DNA from: Clostridium sp.
Lineage (GTDB): Bacteria > Bacillota > Clostridia > Lachnospirales > Lachnospiraceae
Length of the DNA: 43,248 bases
Direction: 5' to 3'
Assembly: GCA_023664385.1 (NCBI GenBank)
Contig: JAMPFU010000027.1
Span: forward strand, 1-43,248
Of the stretch, positions 6,588-15,327 are shown piece by piece. A program made the position numbers and the translations under genes. Position 1 is the stretch's first letter. Each line of letters starts with the position of its first letter. The notes below the pieces were generated by a model, which worked only from the letters and a program-made list of their open reading frames with translations, searched no databases and was not told the origin of the DNA.

Positions 6588-8229
6588 CAGTCCCTATGGC
6601 AAGCTGTTTCTTCATTTCCCGTTTGTTGGCATACATTTTTTCGTCTGCCTCCCGATAAATCCGCTCATAGGAATCCTGTGCATTTGCAGGAGCAGAATAA
6701 CCACAGGCGATAGATAACGGAAAATCACGTGTGGCATTTTCTTTGGCAATGATATTGTCAAGTGTCTGTAACATATTTTGAAGGTCGTCCATATATTTTG
6801 CATCTAACAATACAACAAATTCGTCGCCGCCAACCCGGAAACAGTGTCCGTTTGGCTCAAATGCTGATTGAATGCTGCGTGCAGCCGTCACAATCAAATT
6901 GTCGCCTGCCCGATGTCCATAGTTGTCATTTGTATATTTTAGACCATTGATGTCTAGCATAATGCAGATTGGAGGCTCCTGCATGTCGTTACACATTTTT
7001 GTATAAGCAGTACGGTTTCCAATTCCTGTCAGCATGTCAATATATGCCAAACGCTGGTATGTCTCGGCGTTGGCACCGTGCTGAATAATGGTTACAGCCT
7101 TGTGGATGGCGGCATTTGCCAAAATAATGGAAAAGAACAGGAACCCCAAGCAATAAATTCCTGCATATGGAATTGTAGGAATAAAGTAATAACATATAAA
7201 TGCTAAAATACACAGAACGGTAAACAGGACAAAACCGTATATGATTTTTTTAATATTGTTGTTCCCTGTGTTTCGTATATTTTTTCTGCATTCAAACAAG
7301 CATATTCCAAGTGTGATTATAATAAATGTGTGCTCCAAAGGTAACGTGTATGTCTTCAGGGGAGAACCGAAAGCGTAGAGTACCAAGTATAGGCATAGGG
7401 TAAAAATATGCGGCAGTGTCAGATATTTTAAAGGCTCCCTTCCACGGTTTTGTTCACCTGAATTCAGTAGCATTTTTTGGATAAACAGTACAAGGAATAC
7501 AGGTATCAGGCAAAATGCAGTTGAGGAAATTAATCCCATTCTCCAGTAGCTGTCTGTAAACAACATCAGAAACTGGGAATCATTTAGCATCCAGACGCCT
7601 GATGAAATCATAAATAATCCAAGGTGTGTCAGCTGTGCATTTCCAAAGAAGGTTTCTACTTTTTTTATATATAGCGGAATATTTGCGAAAATCAGAAGTG
7701 AGCCCAACAAAATCAAATATACACTTATAAAGCAGGTGTATATGGTTCTGAATAAAAAATGTACAATGACTGCCCTGTGGCTGCCGATGCAGGCACTGCT
7801 GCAAATTTGTTTCTGTAAGGATGTGCTTCCGTCGATTGCCAGTGTAAGGTCTTTACCTGCACAGTCAGTTGGCAGCTCAAGAAAATAGGCAGGACGCACG
7901 TTGATTTTTTCAGGATTATCAAAATGAAAGATTAATTCGTCATCTAAGTATACATCCATTGGTGCATGGGCAGTAAAAGAGAGCATGAGGTTGTCATCCT
8001 CTTGGGGAATTGTATACTGAAAACATGCAGTCTCACCTTGTTTCGTTTCCAATTGCTTCCATTGCTCCGTTAAGGAAATTAACTGGTTTTTACCGGAATC
8101 GCCGAGCAGTCCTTTTCTGGAGGCACCCAAATAAAATGCTGCAACAAATGTAATAGTAAGACATATAAGTGAGATTGCAAACAGAATTGTAAATATATGG
8201 TAATAATGATTTTCATGTTCCTTTTCCAT
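6580..8229 (-). CDS. Membrane diguanylate cyclase (GGDEF)
   Basis: A 549-residue protein that makes c-di-GMP from two GTP. There is an N-terminal membrane helix, an extracytoplasmic beta-rich region (about residues 35-150), a block of seven or so membrane helices (about 155-370), then a GGDEF domain. This matches the 7TMR-DISM style of receptor. The catalytic loop FRVGGDEF (GGDEF at 467-471) is intact, as are DMLTGIGNR and LDINGLKYTNDNYGH. The RxxD inhibitory site expected five residues before GGDEF is absent, so product feedback through that site is unlikely. Start at ATG 8229 follows AAGGAG. The antirepressor gene overlaps its 3' end. Confidence 0.93.
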   Translation of the reverse strand: MEKEHENHYYHIFTILFAISLICLTITFVAAFYLGASRKGLLGDSGKNQLISLTEQWKQLETKQGETACFQYTIPQEDDNLMLSFTAHAPMDVYLDDELIFHFDNPEKINVRPAYFLELPTDCAGKDLTLAIDGSTSLQKQICSSACIGSHRAVIVHFLFRTIYTCFISVYLILLGSLLIFANIPLYIKKVETFFGNAQLTHLGLFMISSGVWMLNDSQFLMLFTDSYWRMGLISSTAFCLIPVFLVLFIQKMLLNSGEQNRGREPLKYLTLPHIFTLCLYLVLYAFGSPLKTYTLPLEHTFIIITLGICLFECRKNIRNTGNNNIKKIIYGFVLFTVLCILAFICYYFIPTIPYAGIYCLGFLFFSIILANAAIHKAVTIIQHGANAETYQRLAYIDMLTGIGNRTAYTKMCNDMQEPPICIMLDINGLKYTNDNYGHRAGDNLIVTAARSIQSAFEPNGHCFRVGGDEFVVLLDAKYMDDLQNMLQTLDNIIAKENATRDFPLSIACGYSAPANAQDSYERIYREADEKMYANKREMKKQLAIGTVG

Positions 8230-8338
8230 AATCAGTTAATCTCCTTGTAATACAGTCGGTTTTCTTAAAATGTTTTTACAAAAAAAATTTACCAAATATG
8301 TAGTCTGCAAGCTTTCGTCTGCGATGTTTTTCCGCAAA

Positions 8339-8362
8339 GTAAAATGTATATGTACATTTTAC
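8339..8362. repeat. Palindrome copy 1
   Basis: GTAAAATGTA and TACATTTTAC form a symmetric site in a duplicated 45-bp block that begins TGCGATGTTTTTCCGCAAA. It lies 110 bp upstream of the cyclase start, so it could be an operator or a REP-like sequence. Confidence 0.6.
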
Positions 8363-8416
8363 CATATCGTCAATCAAAGATTGACGGTGCGCTATTTGCG
8401 ATGTATTTTTCACAAA

Positions 8417-8441
8417 GTAAAATGTGCCATGCACATTTTAC
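8417..8441. repeat. Palindrome copy 2
   Basis: GTAAAATGTG and GCACATTTTAC (8417-8441) repeat the copy at 8339 with a changed centre; the change is compensated on both arms, so symmetry is conserved rather than exact sequence. Confidence 0.6.
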
Positions 8442-8552
8442 CATAAAGTGTATCTGTTTTCAATTTTTCTTCTAATTTTATGTACATTTAATTGCTCACA
8501 CAGAAAATTACCATTTAATTCTATATACAGGCTCGCTTAAAATAATAGCTGA

Positions 8553-8600
8553 GGCTGTCAGACTAAGCGTATTTTTGGTAATACGCTTAATGTGACAGCC
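8553..8600 (-). terminator. Dispersed GGCTGTCA hairpin; terminator of the symporter operon
   Basis: GGCTGTCA/TGACAGCC plus inner arms TAAGCGTATT/AATACGCTTA give a long two-tier stem directly after the last gene of the minus-strand operon. Related hairpins occur at 17385, 25246 and 43166. Confidence 0.7.
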
Positions 8601-8622
8601 CCATTATTGTGAACGGCAGCAT

Positions 8623-9459
8623 CTAGGTTTCTCCACTGATTGCCTGATTGATGACATCCAGTAATCTCACATTTTCCTTCTTCACAGCCGCCCCGTAATG
8701 CTGTCCGCCAAAACGATCCCCTAGAATTACCGTGGTATTGTCCACATAACCATTTAAGATGCTGACGTCCACAGACATTACATCAATATTTCCCTCTTTT
8801 AATGCTTTAAAAAGCATTTCGTAGCTTTCATATTCACAGAAAATCGGGTTTACCTTCAAGGTATTCATGGTATCAATATACTTCAAAAAGGTTTCTCTCG
8901 TTGTTGAATTTTTAGGAACACCAATATACTTTCCGTCCAAATCAGCCAGCGAGCGAATATCGCTGCTCCCCAGGGAATTTATATTTTCACCGGAGGTTTT
9001 TACCATCAGTCCGATGTAATCGGTATAATAACTATCTGAAAAAGCAAACCGCTTCTGCCGTTCCTCCGTAATGGTATAGGTGGCAAACAGGCAGTCCACT
9101 TCTCCCGATGCCAGCTTTTCTTCACGGTCAGCCACCGTTACCCCTACAAATTCTACCAGTTTCTGTTTTTTTGCGTCCTCCACGCTGACATGAAATAGAT
9201 TTGCCGCTGTCTGATAGGCAAGCTCTACTTCCAGTCCGGACCATGTATCTGTTTCGCTGTCATAATATCCCAAGTCCGGCACATCCATCTTGCACCCTAC
9301 AGTCAGATGCCCCTTTTCCCGGATTTCCTCCACATAATTTTCATTGACCTCAACTGTATCTTCTACTTCGGACTCCGATGCATTCGGATTTTTATGTACA
9401 CAGGCACAAAGAACCAGAGCGAGACAGCACAAACAGCCAATCAAAAGCTTTTTATTCAT
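8623..9459 (-). CDS. Amino-acid-type solute-binding lipoprotein
   Basis: A 278-residue extracellular binding protein of the SBP_bac_3 type (glutamine/polar amino acid binding family). A short signal peptide ends at LVLCAC, giving a lipid-anchored Cys. The mature part has GHLTVGCKMDVPDLGY, VTVADREEKLASGEVDC and LADLDGKYIGVPKNSTT, the usual ligand-pocket segments. ATG 9459 is chosen because GGAGGG lies eight bases upstream; a longer frame to 9504 is within the preceding gene. The start overlaps the stop of the symporter gene by 8 bp, so the two are translationally coupled. No ABC permease or ATPase is nearby, which is unusual for this family. Confidence 0.9.
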   Translation of the reverse strand: MNKKLLIGCLCCLALVLCACVHKNPNASESEVEDTVEVNENYVEEIREKGHLTVGCKMDVPDLGYYDSETDTWSGLEVELAYQTAANLFHVSVEDAKKQKLVEFVGVTVADREEKLASGEVDCLFATYTITEERQKRFAFSDSYYTDYIGLMVKTSGENINSLGSSDIRSLADLDGKYIGVPKNSTTRETFLKYIDTMNTLKVNPIFCEYESYEMLFKALKEGNIDVMSVDVSILNGYVDNTTVILGDRFGGQHYGAAVKKENVRLLDVINQAISGET

Positions 9460-10753
9460 TCTTACCCTCCACTTTGTTAAATACCGCACGATCCAAGTCG
9501 CCATTTTGATGTGCTACAATCGTGGTACATACCGCATCACCTGTAATATTTACTGCAGTCCGAATCATATCCAAAATTCTGTCTACTCCCATAATCAGCA
9601 TAATTGCCTCCACAGGAAGCCCTACAGCAGAAAATACCATAGACAGAGTTACCAGTCCTACAGAAGGAATACCTGCCGTGCCGATAGAAGCCAGCGTTGC
9701 AGTGGCAATTACAGTCAGATAGCCGCCTGCTCCCAAATGCATTCCATATGCCTGGGCTGCAAATACAACTGCCACACCCTGCATGATAGAAGTTCCATCC
9801 ATGTTAATGGTGGCTCCAAGTGGAATGGTAAAGGAGGATATTTTTCGGGATACGCCAATCTTTTCCTCTAAGGTATCAATATTCAACGGAATGGTTGCAT
9901 TGGACGTAGAGGTTGAAAATGCAAATGCCATAACCGGAAAGAATTTTTTTAAAAACTTTACCGGGTTTAATTTCGTAAACACAGCCAGTAAAACCATATA
10001 TACGATTAAACACTGGACAGCAAGCCCAAGCAGAACGCTTCCCATATATTTCAGCAAAGGAATAAATGCTTCAAATCCCAAATTGGAAAATGTTTTCGCA
10101 ATCATGCAGAATACGCCGATAGGAGCCAGCCCCATAACCAAATTTGTCATTTCCATCATCAAATCGTTGCACTGATTCAGAAAATTAGTAATTAGCTCTG
10201 CACGTTCTCCCATTTTGGCTAACAGGATGCCGACCAAAAGGGCAAATAAAATAATCTGAAGCATCGTTCCATCTGCCAAGGCACCAATCGGATTTTCCGG
10301 TATAATATTCAAAATCGTATCTGCTGCCGAAACCTTTTCTGCAACTGTGACCTCTCCTGTCTCAATCATGGACATATCCAGTCCGACTCCCGGACGTATA
10401 ATCGAGGCAACTCCAATCGCAACCGTTACAGCCAATGCAGTAGTCACCAAATAAAATATAATCGTTTTGCCGCCTACCTTTCCAAGTGCCTTCGTGTCAC
10501 CAATCGCAGAGCTTCCACATACCAGAGAACAAAATACCAAAGGAACGACAAGCATCTTCATCAGACGGATAAAGCCGTTGCCAACGACATAGAAGATTCC
10601 ATCGACTAAAATGGTATCTCTGAAATAAGAATTAGGTACCCATAAATTTAAAACAACACCTAAAATCAAGCCGCCGATTAAGCCCACAAAAATTTTTGTG
10701 GTAAGTCCCATTTTTTTCCGCTTTTTACTTTCATTCGTCTTTTCTTCCTTCAT
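9452..10753 (-). CDS. Dicarboxylate/amino acid:cation symporter (DAACS family)
   Basis: A 433-residue secondary transporter of the GltP/DctA/SstT group that moves acidic or neutral amino acids or C4-dicarboxylates with Na+ or H+. The hallmark regions are present: the Ser/Thr-rich hairpin (AFSTSTSNATIPLN), the HP/TM7 motif GATINMDGTSIMQG and the TM8 motif MGVDRILDMIRTAVNITGDA with the NMDGT and substrate-contacting Asp. Eight or so membrane segments are evident. The start at 10753 follows AAAGGAGGAAAC. It lies 14 bases behind the reductase-like gene and overlaps the binding protein, forming one operon. The exact substrate is not determined by the sequence. Confidence 0.92.
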   Translation of the reverse strand: MKEEKTNESKKRKKMGLTTKIFVGLIGGLILGVVLNLWVPNSYFRDTILVDGIFYVVGNGFIRLMKMLVVPLVFCSLVCGSSAIGDTKALGKVGGKTIIFYLVTTALAVTVAIGVASIIRPGVGLDMSMIETGEVTVAEKVSAADTILNIIPENPIGALADGTMLQIILFALLVGILLAKMGERAELITNFLNQCNDLMMEMTNLVMGLAPIGVFCMIAKTFSNLGFEAFIPLLKYMGSVLLGLAVQCLIVYMVLLAVFTKLNPVKFLKKFFPVMAFAFSTSTSNATIPLNIDTLEEKIGVSRKISSFTIPLGATINMDGTSIMQGVAVVFAAQAYGMHLGAGGYLTVIATATLASIGTAGIPSVGLVTLSMVFSAVGLPVEAIMLIMGVDRILDMIRTAVNITGDAVCTTIVAHQNGDLDRAVFNKVEGKNE

Positions 10754-10767
10754 AGTTTCCTCCTTTT

Positions 10768-11625
10768 CTATCCTTTATATTCTGCTACATAAGCCTTCAA
10801 ATCATCTATCCATTGCGGCATCGTGTAAATTTCTGTCAGCTTCATCATAAGATTTTCCAAAAGGGTAGAAACCTGTCGTCCGTCATTGGATGAGAAGGTT
10901 CCTTTTACCAAGGAAGAATCATATCCCATCAAAGCAAGAATTGTTCTCGCAAATTCATATCTGCTGCATACTCCTTCACAGGAAGCATGGTAAATGCCAT
11001 ACTCGGTCTTATCTAAAAGACAGCTGATAAAACGAGCCAGCTCTCCGGCACTGGTAGGCGTGCTGATTCTATCAAAAGGAGCCTCGAAGGAGGTTTGGGA
11101 TTTTCCCTGCTCTACAACATAGGAAAAATAATCCTGTGCCTTCTCGCTGCCTGCCGCACCATAAACCCATGAGCTGCGGATAATCAAATGCTTCGGATTT
11201 AATTCCTTGACATAATTTTCTCCTGCAAATTTTGATTTTCCGTACACAGTCTGAGGAGCGGGAATATCAAATTCAGTCATTCGTCCTGCGCTTTTTCCGT
11301 CAAAAACATCATCGGTAGAAAGCTGAATTAATTTCGCATTCAATCTCCTTGTCACAGATGCCAAATTTCGGGCACCAAGCGCATTTACACGAAATGCCTC
11401 CACCATATTTTCCTCACAACATGCCGCATCTGAAATGCTGGCGCAGTTGATGACGATATTCGGATGGTATATGTTCGCTGCATGCTCCACGGCGTCAATA
11501 TCTGTGACGTCTACATCAAGGTCTGTACCAACTACTTTGTTTTTCGTATCATCGTTTAAAAGCTGTACCAATGCAGAACCAAGCCTTCCCTCTGCACCCG
11601 TAATCCATATGGAATCATTTGACAT
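10768..11625 (-). CDS. RmlD-like sugar-nucleotide reductase (extended SDR)
   Basis: A 285-residue NAD(P)-dependent protein of the dTDP-4-dehydrorhamnose reductase (RmlD) substrate-binding family. It has the Rossmann motif TGAEGRLGSAL at the start, the SDR active-site YGKSKFAGE (Tyr-x-x-x-Lys), and STDDVFDG and RSSWVYG blocks. ATG 11625 is preferred since GGGAGGG lies seven bases upstream; the frame is open to 11691. It heads an operon with a symporter and binding protein rather than rhamnose genes, so its real substrate may not be a dTDP-sugar. No other rml genes are in the window. Confidence 0.88.
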   Translation of the reverse strand: MSNDSIWITGAEGRLGSALVQLLNDDTKNKVVGTDLDVDVTDIDAVEHAANIYHPNIVINCASISDAACCEENMVEAFRVNALGARNLASVTRRLNAKLIQLSTDDVFDGKSAGRMTEFDIPAPQTVYGKSKFAGENYVKELNPKHLIIRSSWVYGAAGSEKAQDYFSYVVEQGKSQTSFEAPFDRISTPTSAGELARFISCLLDKTEYGIYHASCEGVCSRYEFARTILALMGYDSSLVKGTFSSNDGRQVSTLLENLMMKLTEIYTMPQWIDDLKAYVAEYKG

Positions 11626-11660
11626 ATCTTTCCCTCCCGCTTTATTATATGTATATGACA

Positions 11661-11712
11661 TTTTTTCCAGATTATCTGGAAAAAGGTGCACCTCAACAGT
11701 TGAAGCACACCT
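11661..11712 (-). promoter_or_regulatory. Leader hairpins upstream of the RmlD-like operon
   Basis: On the minus strand, an imperfect stem built of AAGGTG...CACCTT runs into TTTTT, and the T run then forms part of the palindrome TTTTTCCAGAT/ATCTGGAAAAA. The terminator-like stem lies in the operon's leader, about 50 bases before the first start codon, and the second structure would compete for the T tract. This could be an attenuator. Confidence 0.4.
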
Positions 11713-11992
11713 TTGTATAAAATAACTATAACATACGAAATGTTAAAATACAATATTATATTTCCTCGGGCTTTTATCACAAAATAAGTTATCTTTTTGT
11801 AAAATGTTGAAATTTACGATTGACATCTGCCCTAGCTTTTATCAAAAGCTATATAAAAAAATTATGCTGTTTTTGATAAAATTGATTGTGAGATAGTGAA
11901 AGATAAGTTATAATGTAATAAGTGGGTTTTCGACAATGTATGGGTATGGGTGTAATGAAATCGCATGATATAGCGAGAAGGAGAGGGTTGTA
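11713..11992. other. Divergent intergenic region
   Basis: No gene. It contains the promoters for two divergent genes and a perfect 8-bp hairpin TAGCTTTT-ATC-AAAAGCTA at 11833-11851. Confidence 0.6.
11886..11914 (+). promoter_or_regulatory. Promoter of the FIST-GGDEF gene
   Basis: TTGTGA at 11886-11891 and TATAAT at 11909-11914 with a 17-bp spacer, reading toward the gene starting at 11993. Confidence 0.6.
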
Positions 11993-13768
11993 ATGAAGCA
12001 ATTTCAAATTTGCTATAAAGAGGATGAGGATTTTTTTGAAAAGCTGACGGAAATTAAGGAATGGCGTGCTTCCCATTCGGCTTATGTTACCGTATTCAGA
12101 ATTTACTCGGAGGATATGGAGCTTGAACGAATTAAGCATATTTGCGATTGCTTGGACGAGAAAATGCCGGATGCACTGTATTTGGGCTGTACGACAAATG
12201 CCAATATCATGGATGGGGTGTTGACAGATGCGAAAATTATTTTAACCTGTACGATTTTTGAATATGAGACGACGCAGGCAAGAATTTTGCAGCTTCCTTT
12301 TTCAGAAGAAACTGTAGTGCAGGACGTGGAAACCTTGAAAAAATGCTGTGATGAAAACCCTTGGGTTCATGCAGTGGAAATGCATGCAACAATTATGAAT
12401 ATGTCCATGATGGAGTTTTGCAATGAGATGAGCAGTCTGCGGGAGGACATTCAGGTATTTGGCGGCGGTGCATTTAATCCTGATATGGACGATGAAACGG
12501 CAGCCGTATTTTCAAAGGGAAACGGTTTTTTGGAGCACGGCATCATTTTTCTGCTGCTGGGTGGAACGGATTTTCATACATACAGCACCCTTGTTTCAGG
12601 GTGGAAGCCATTAAAAAGAAAGTTTCGGGTTACGAAGGCGGACAGAGAGCTTTTGTATGAGCTGGATGGAAAGCCTGCTTTGGACGTGTACCGAAAATTT
12701 TTAAATATCAACAGGAATGACAGATTTTTCTCCAATACGCTGGAGTTCCCACTTTTTTTGGAGCATGGGGATATTGATATTCTGCGGTGTCCGCTTGCTG
12801 TCAACGATGACGATTCTCTCGTGATGTCTTCTGACGTGCAGGAGGATGCAGTTGTCAGACTGGCTTATGGAGACCCGGAGACGATTCTTGCCAGTATCAG
12901 GGAGGATGGACAGAAGGTGGTGGACTTTTGTCCTGAGGTGATACAGACCTTTTCCTGTGCTGCCAGAAGGGCGTTTTGGGGCGATGAAAATATCAGTGAC
13001 GAAACAGCGATATTCAATAGTGTCGCATCAACAACAGGCTTTTATACACACGGTGAGTTTTTGAGAGTCAAGGGCGATATGCTCAATTTCAATGTGACGC
13101 TTGTGCTTGTCGGCATGCGGGAGGGCGATGCGCCTGAAACAGGAAAAAGGGTAAACATTGCCAAGGCACAGATTGACAATGATAATAACGAAAAGATACC
13201 GATTATCAGACGTTTTGTCTCCTTCATTGAGGCATCCACTGCCGAGCTTGAGGAAATAAACATGAAGCTTGCTTTAAGCTCTGTTACGGACGGATTGACG
13301 AGGCTCTATAACCGTGCTGAGATTGAGAGAAAAATTCGTGGTGCTTTGGATAAACGCAGTACTGAGGAGACAGGCAATGACATTTCCCTGATTATGCTGG
13401 ATATTGATAACTTTAAAAAGGTCAACGATATATATGGACATAAAGAGGGGGATCATGTAATTCAGGCTTTGTCTGACGTTCTCAGAAATGTGACAACAGG
13501 GATTCATTCCTGCTCCATGGGACGCTGGGGCGGTGAGGAATTTATGATATTGCTGACAGACTGCAATGTGGACGATGCAGCAGTCTTGGCGGAGAAAATA
13601 CGAATGGACTTTGCTTCCGTATCTTATGATACTGCCGGTCCTCAGACCGTCAGCATCGGAGTTACGCAGGCAAAGGATGAAAATGCCGACACGCTTTATA
13701 GCAGAGTGGACAAAGCACTTTATATGGCGAAGGCAGCAGGAAAAAATCAGGTTGTAAGACTGGACTAG
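11993..13768 (+). CDS. FIST sensor-diguanylate cyclase
   Basis: A 591-residue cytosolic protein. Residues 25-215 match the FIST N domain (LYLGCTTNANIMDG, VFGGGAFNPDMDD) and about 230-375 the FIST C domain; FIST is a predicted small-ligand sensor, perhaps for amino acids. A GGDEF domain fills the last 160 residues: SVTDGLTRLYNR, LDIDNFKKVNDIYGH and the catalytic loop RWGGEEF (511-517), a variant that is usually active. There is no RxxD inhibitory site at the standard place. No membrane segments are present. Start ATG 11993 follows GGAGAGGG. Its own promoter is seen upstream, and it is convergent with the antiporter gene. It is the second cyclase within 7 kb. Confidence 0.93.
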   Translation: MKQFQICYKEDEDFFEKLTEIKEWRASHSAYVTVFRIYSEDMELERIKHICDCLDEKMPDALYLGCTTNANIMDGVLTDAKIILTCTIFEYETTQARILQLPFSEETVVQDVETLKKCCDENPWVHAVEMHATIMNMSMMEFCNEMSSLREDIQVFGGGAFNPDMDDETAAVFSKGNGFLEHGIIFLLLGGTDFHTYSTLVSGWKPLKRKFRVTKADRELLYELDGKPALDVYRKFLNINRNDRFFSNTLEFPLFLEHGDIDILRCPLAVNDDDSLVMSSDVQEDAVVRLAYGDPETILASIREDGQKVVDFCPEVIQTFSCAARRAFWGDENISDETAIFNSVASTTGFYTHGEFLRVKGDMLNFNVTLVLVGMREGDAPETGKRVNIAKAQIDNDNNEKIPIIRRFVSFIEASTAELEEINMKLALSSVTDGLTRLYNRAEIERKIRGALDKRSTEETGNDISLIMLDIDNFKKVNDIYGHKEGDHVIQALSDVLRNVTTGIHSCSMGRWGGEEFMILLTDCNVDDAAVLAEKIRMDFASVSYDTAGPQTVSIGVTQAKDENADTLYSRVDKALYMAKAAGKNQVVRLD

Positions 13769-13809
13769 AAAGCTGCATCAGCATCGGATAATGTTTATTT
13801 TTGGTATTT

Positions 13810-15009
13810 TTATATTTCCTTTTCCAAGAAATGCTGATATGACATGTCAATACCAAATGCACCTAACGGAGCAGTGATAATGATTGATAATACAGCTACC
13901 GATAAAACAAGATTACCACATGGTAAGCCTAAGGATAACGGAACAGAACCGATGGCAGCCTGAACCGTAGCCTTCGGCAGATATGCTATGACACAAAATA
14001 CCTTTTCCTTTAAGGTAAGCTTTGTTCCTATCAAACATAATAAAACACCGACAGACCGAAATATAAGCGAAATAAAAATCATAAGAACAGCTCCAAGACC
14101 TGCCTCCAAGGTATAACGGATATCCACAGCCGCACCTACAAGCACAAACAAAATTACCTCTGCAGCTATCCATAGCTTTCCAAATTTTTCAGAAAGACGC
14201 ATGGAAACCGATGCGGCACTTTTTATCTGCAGCATACAAGCCATACTCATAACTGCAAGAAGCCCTGAAACAGGGATAACATTTTTCAGCCATTCTTCCA
14301 GTGCAATTAACAAAAAAGCCATGCCAAGGACAATAATAACCTTCATGCTGTTTCGAATATGATGCTCATGTGCATATTGGGCTTCAAAAAAAGCAGACAA
14401 TAAAAGTCCCACAACTGCCCCGATAAAAATCCCTAAGATAATTGAAATTGGAATTTTGGCAAACGCTGTCATGCTTACCGAATTTCCCTGTGCCATCCCG
14501 ACAAAAGTAGAAAATAGTACAATAACAAAAACATCATCCAGGGATGCCCCGGCCAAAATAAGCTGTGGAATCCCTTTTTTCGTTCCATATTTTGTTTCCA
14601 TAAGCTGTACCATTCTTGGCACAACAACTGCGGGGGAGACCGCACCGAGAACCGCACCCATAATAGCGGCATCAAGCAATGGTATTCCAAGTACAAACGG
14701 TGCAAGCAGAACAAATGCCAATATCTCAAAAGTTGCGGGTACAAATGCCATCAATATTGCAGGACGTCCCACTTTCTTCAAATCACTGATATTTAAGGAC
14801 AAGCCTGCTTTAATTAAAATAATCACCAAAGCCATCTGCCGCAAATCAGCGGATATACCCAAAATTGAAGCATCCAAAAGGTTAAGGGCATATGGTCCTA
14901 AAATGACTCCCGTAACCAGCATACCGATAATGCGTGGAAGCTTCAGCCTTTGGCAAATAGATGCCATAGCAAGACCTACAAGAAAAATGAGTGCAAGTGA
15001 TGTCAACAT
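13810..15009 (-). CDS. Cation:proton antiporter (CPA superfamily)
   Basis: A 399-residue integral membrane protein with about 12 hydrophobic segments. The motif GASLDDVFVIVLF contains the paired Asp residues that carry ions in the KefB/NapA-like (CPA2) group, and VILGPYALNLL and GAVLGAVSPAVVVP are conserved loop regions. It likely exchanges Na+ or K+ for H+. The TrkA-N regulatory domain found in Kef proteins is absent. ATG 15009 follows AAGGAGG. It is a single-gene unit, convergent with the FIST gene and divergent from the ATPase gene. Confidence 0.9.
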   Translation of the reverse strand: MLTSLALIFLVGLAMASICQRLKLPRIIGMLVTGVILGPYALNLLDASILGISADLRQMALVIILIKAGLSLNISDLKKVGRPAILMAFVPATFEILAFVLLAPFVLGIPLLDAAIMGAVLGAVSPAVVVPRMVQLMETKYGTKKGIPQLILAGASLDDVFVIVLFSTFVGMAQGNSVSMTAFAKIPISIILGIFIGAVVGLLLSAFFEAQYAHEHHIRNSMKVIIVLGMAFLLIALEEWLKNVIPVSGLLAVMSMACMLQIKSAASVSMRLSEKFGKLWIAAEVILFVLVGAAVDIRYTLEAGLGAVLMIFISLIFRSVGVLLCLIGTKLTLKEKVFCVIAYLPKATVQAAIGSVPLSLGLPCGNLVLSVAVLSIIITAPLGAFGIDMSYQHFLEKEI

Positions 15010-15270
15010 AAATAATCCTCCTTAAAAAGAAAAAGCCAATGTCTCCTGCGATTACTATAATCACAGAAGTCATCAGCTTAATAAAAGCGGTTTTGGTTTC
15101 CCAAGGGAGAACTTCATTCCCTTGCTATACTTTAACAAGGAAACTAAAAATTGTCAATCATTTTATAAGCACGATGGAAAGGGCTGCGACAGCCCAATTG
15201 AATTTTATGGATTTTGCGGTATCATGTGCTCGATATTAAATATTAAAATCCAAAAAGTTTATTAAATTTA

Positions 15271-15300
15271 AAAGTTTTTGGAATGAAATCCAAAAACTTT
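15271..15300. promoter_or_regulatory. 12-bp inverted repeat overlapping a -35 box
   Basis: AAAGTTTTTGGA and TCCAAAAACTTT flank a 6-base centre. The right arm runs into TTGACA (15299-15304), the -35 element of the ATPase promoter. A third half-site (ATCCAAAAAGTTT) is at 15248-15260. This is a good candidate operator. Confidence 0.55.
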
Positions 15301-15327
15301 GACATATGCGAATTTTTTTGATAAACT
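15299..15327 (+). promoter_or_regulatory. Promoter of the AAA/DUF4143 gene
   Basis: TTGACA at 15299-15304 and TAAACT at 15322-15327, 17-bp spacer, 31 bases before the start codon. Confidence 0.6.

Larger units (their letters stand above)
8237..8622. other. Intergenic region with twin palindromes and a hairpin
   Basis: No gene is visible in these 386 bases. It holds two related palindromes (8339-8362, 8417-8441), a small hairpin between them (8368-8386) and the dispersed GGCTGTCA hairpin (8553-8600). The promoter of the diguanylate cyclase gene should be here. Confidence 0.7.

Noticed and set aside
9344-9871. Plus-strand frame of 175 residues opposite the SBP/symporter overlap
   Set aside because: His/Cys/Tyr-rich shadow translation with no ribosome binding site.
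14456-15025. Long plus-strand frame opposite the antiporter gene
   Set aside because: It is the complement of strong membrane-protein coding sequence, has no ribosome binding site and a low-complexity translation.
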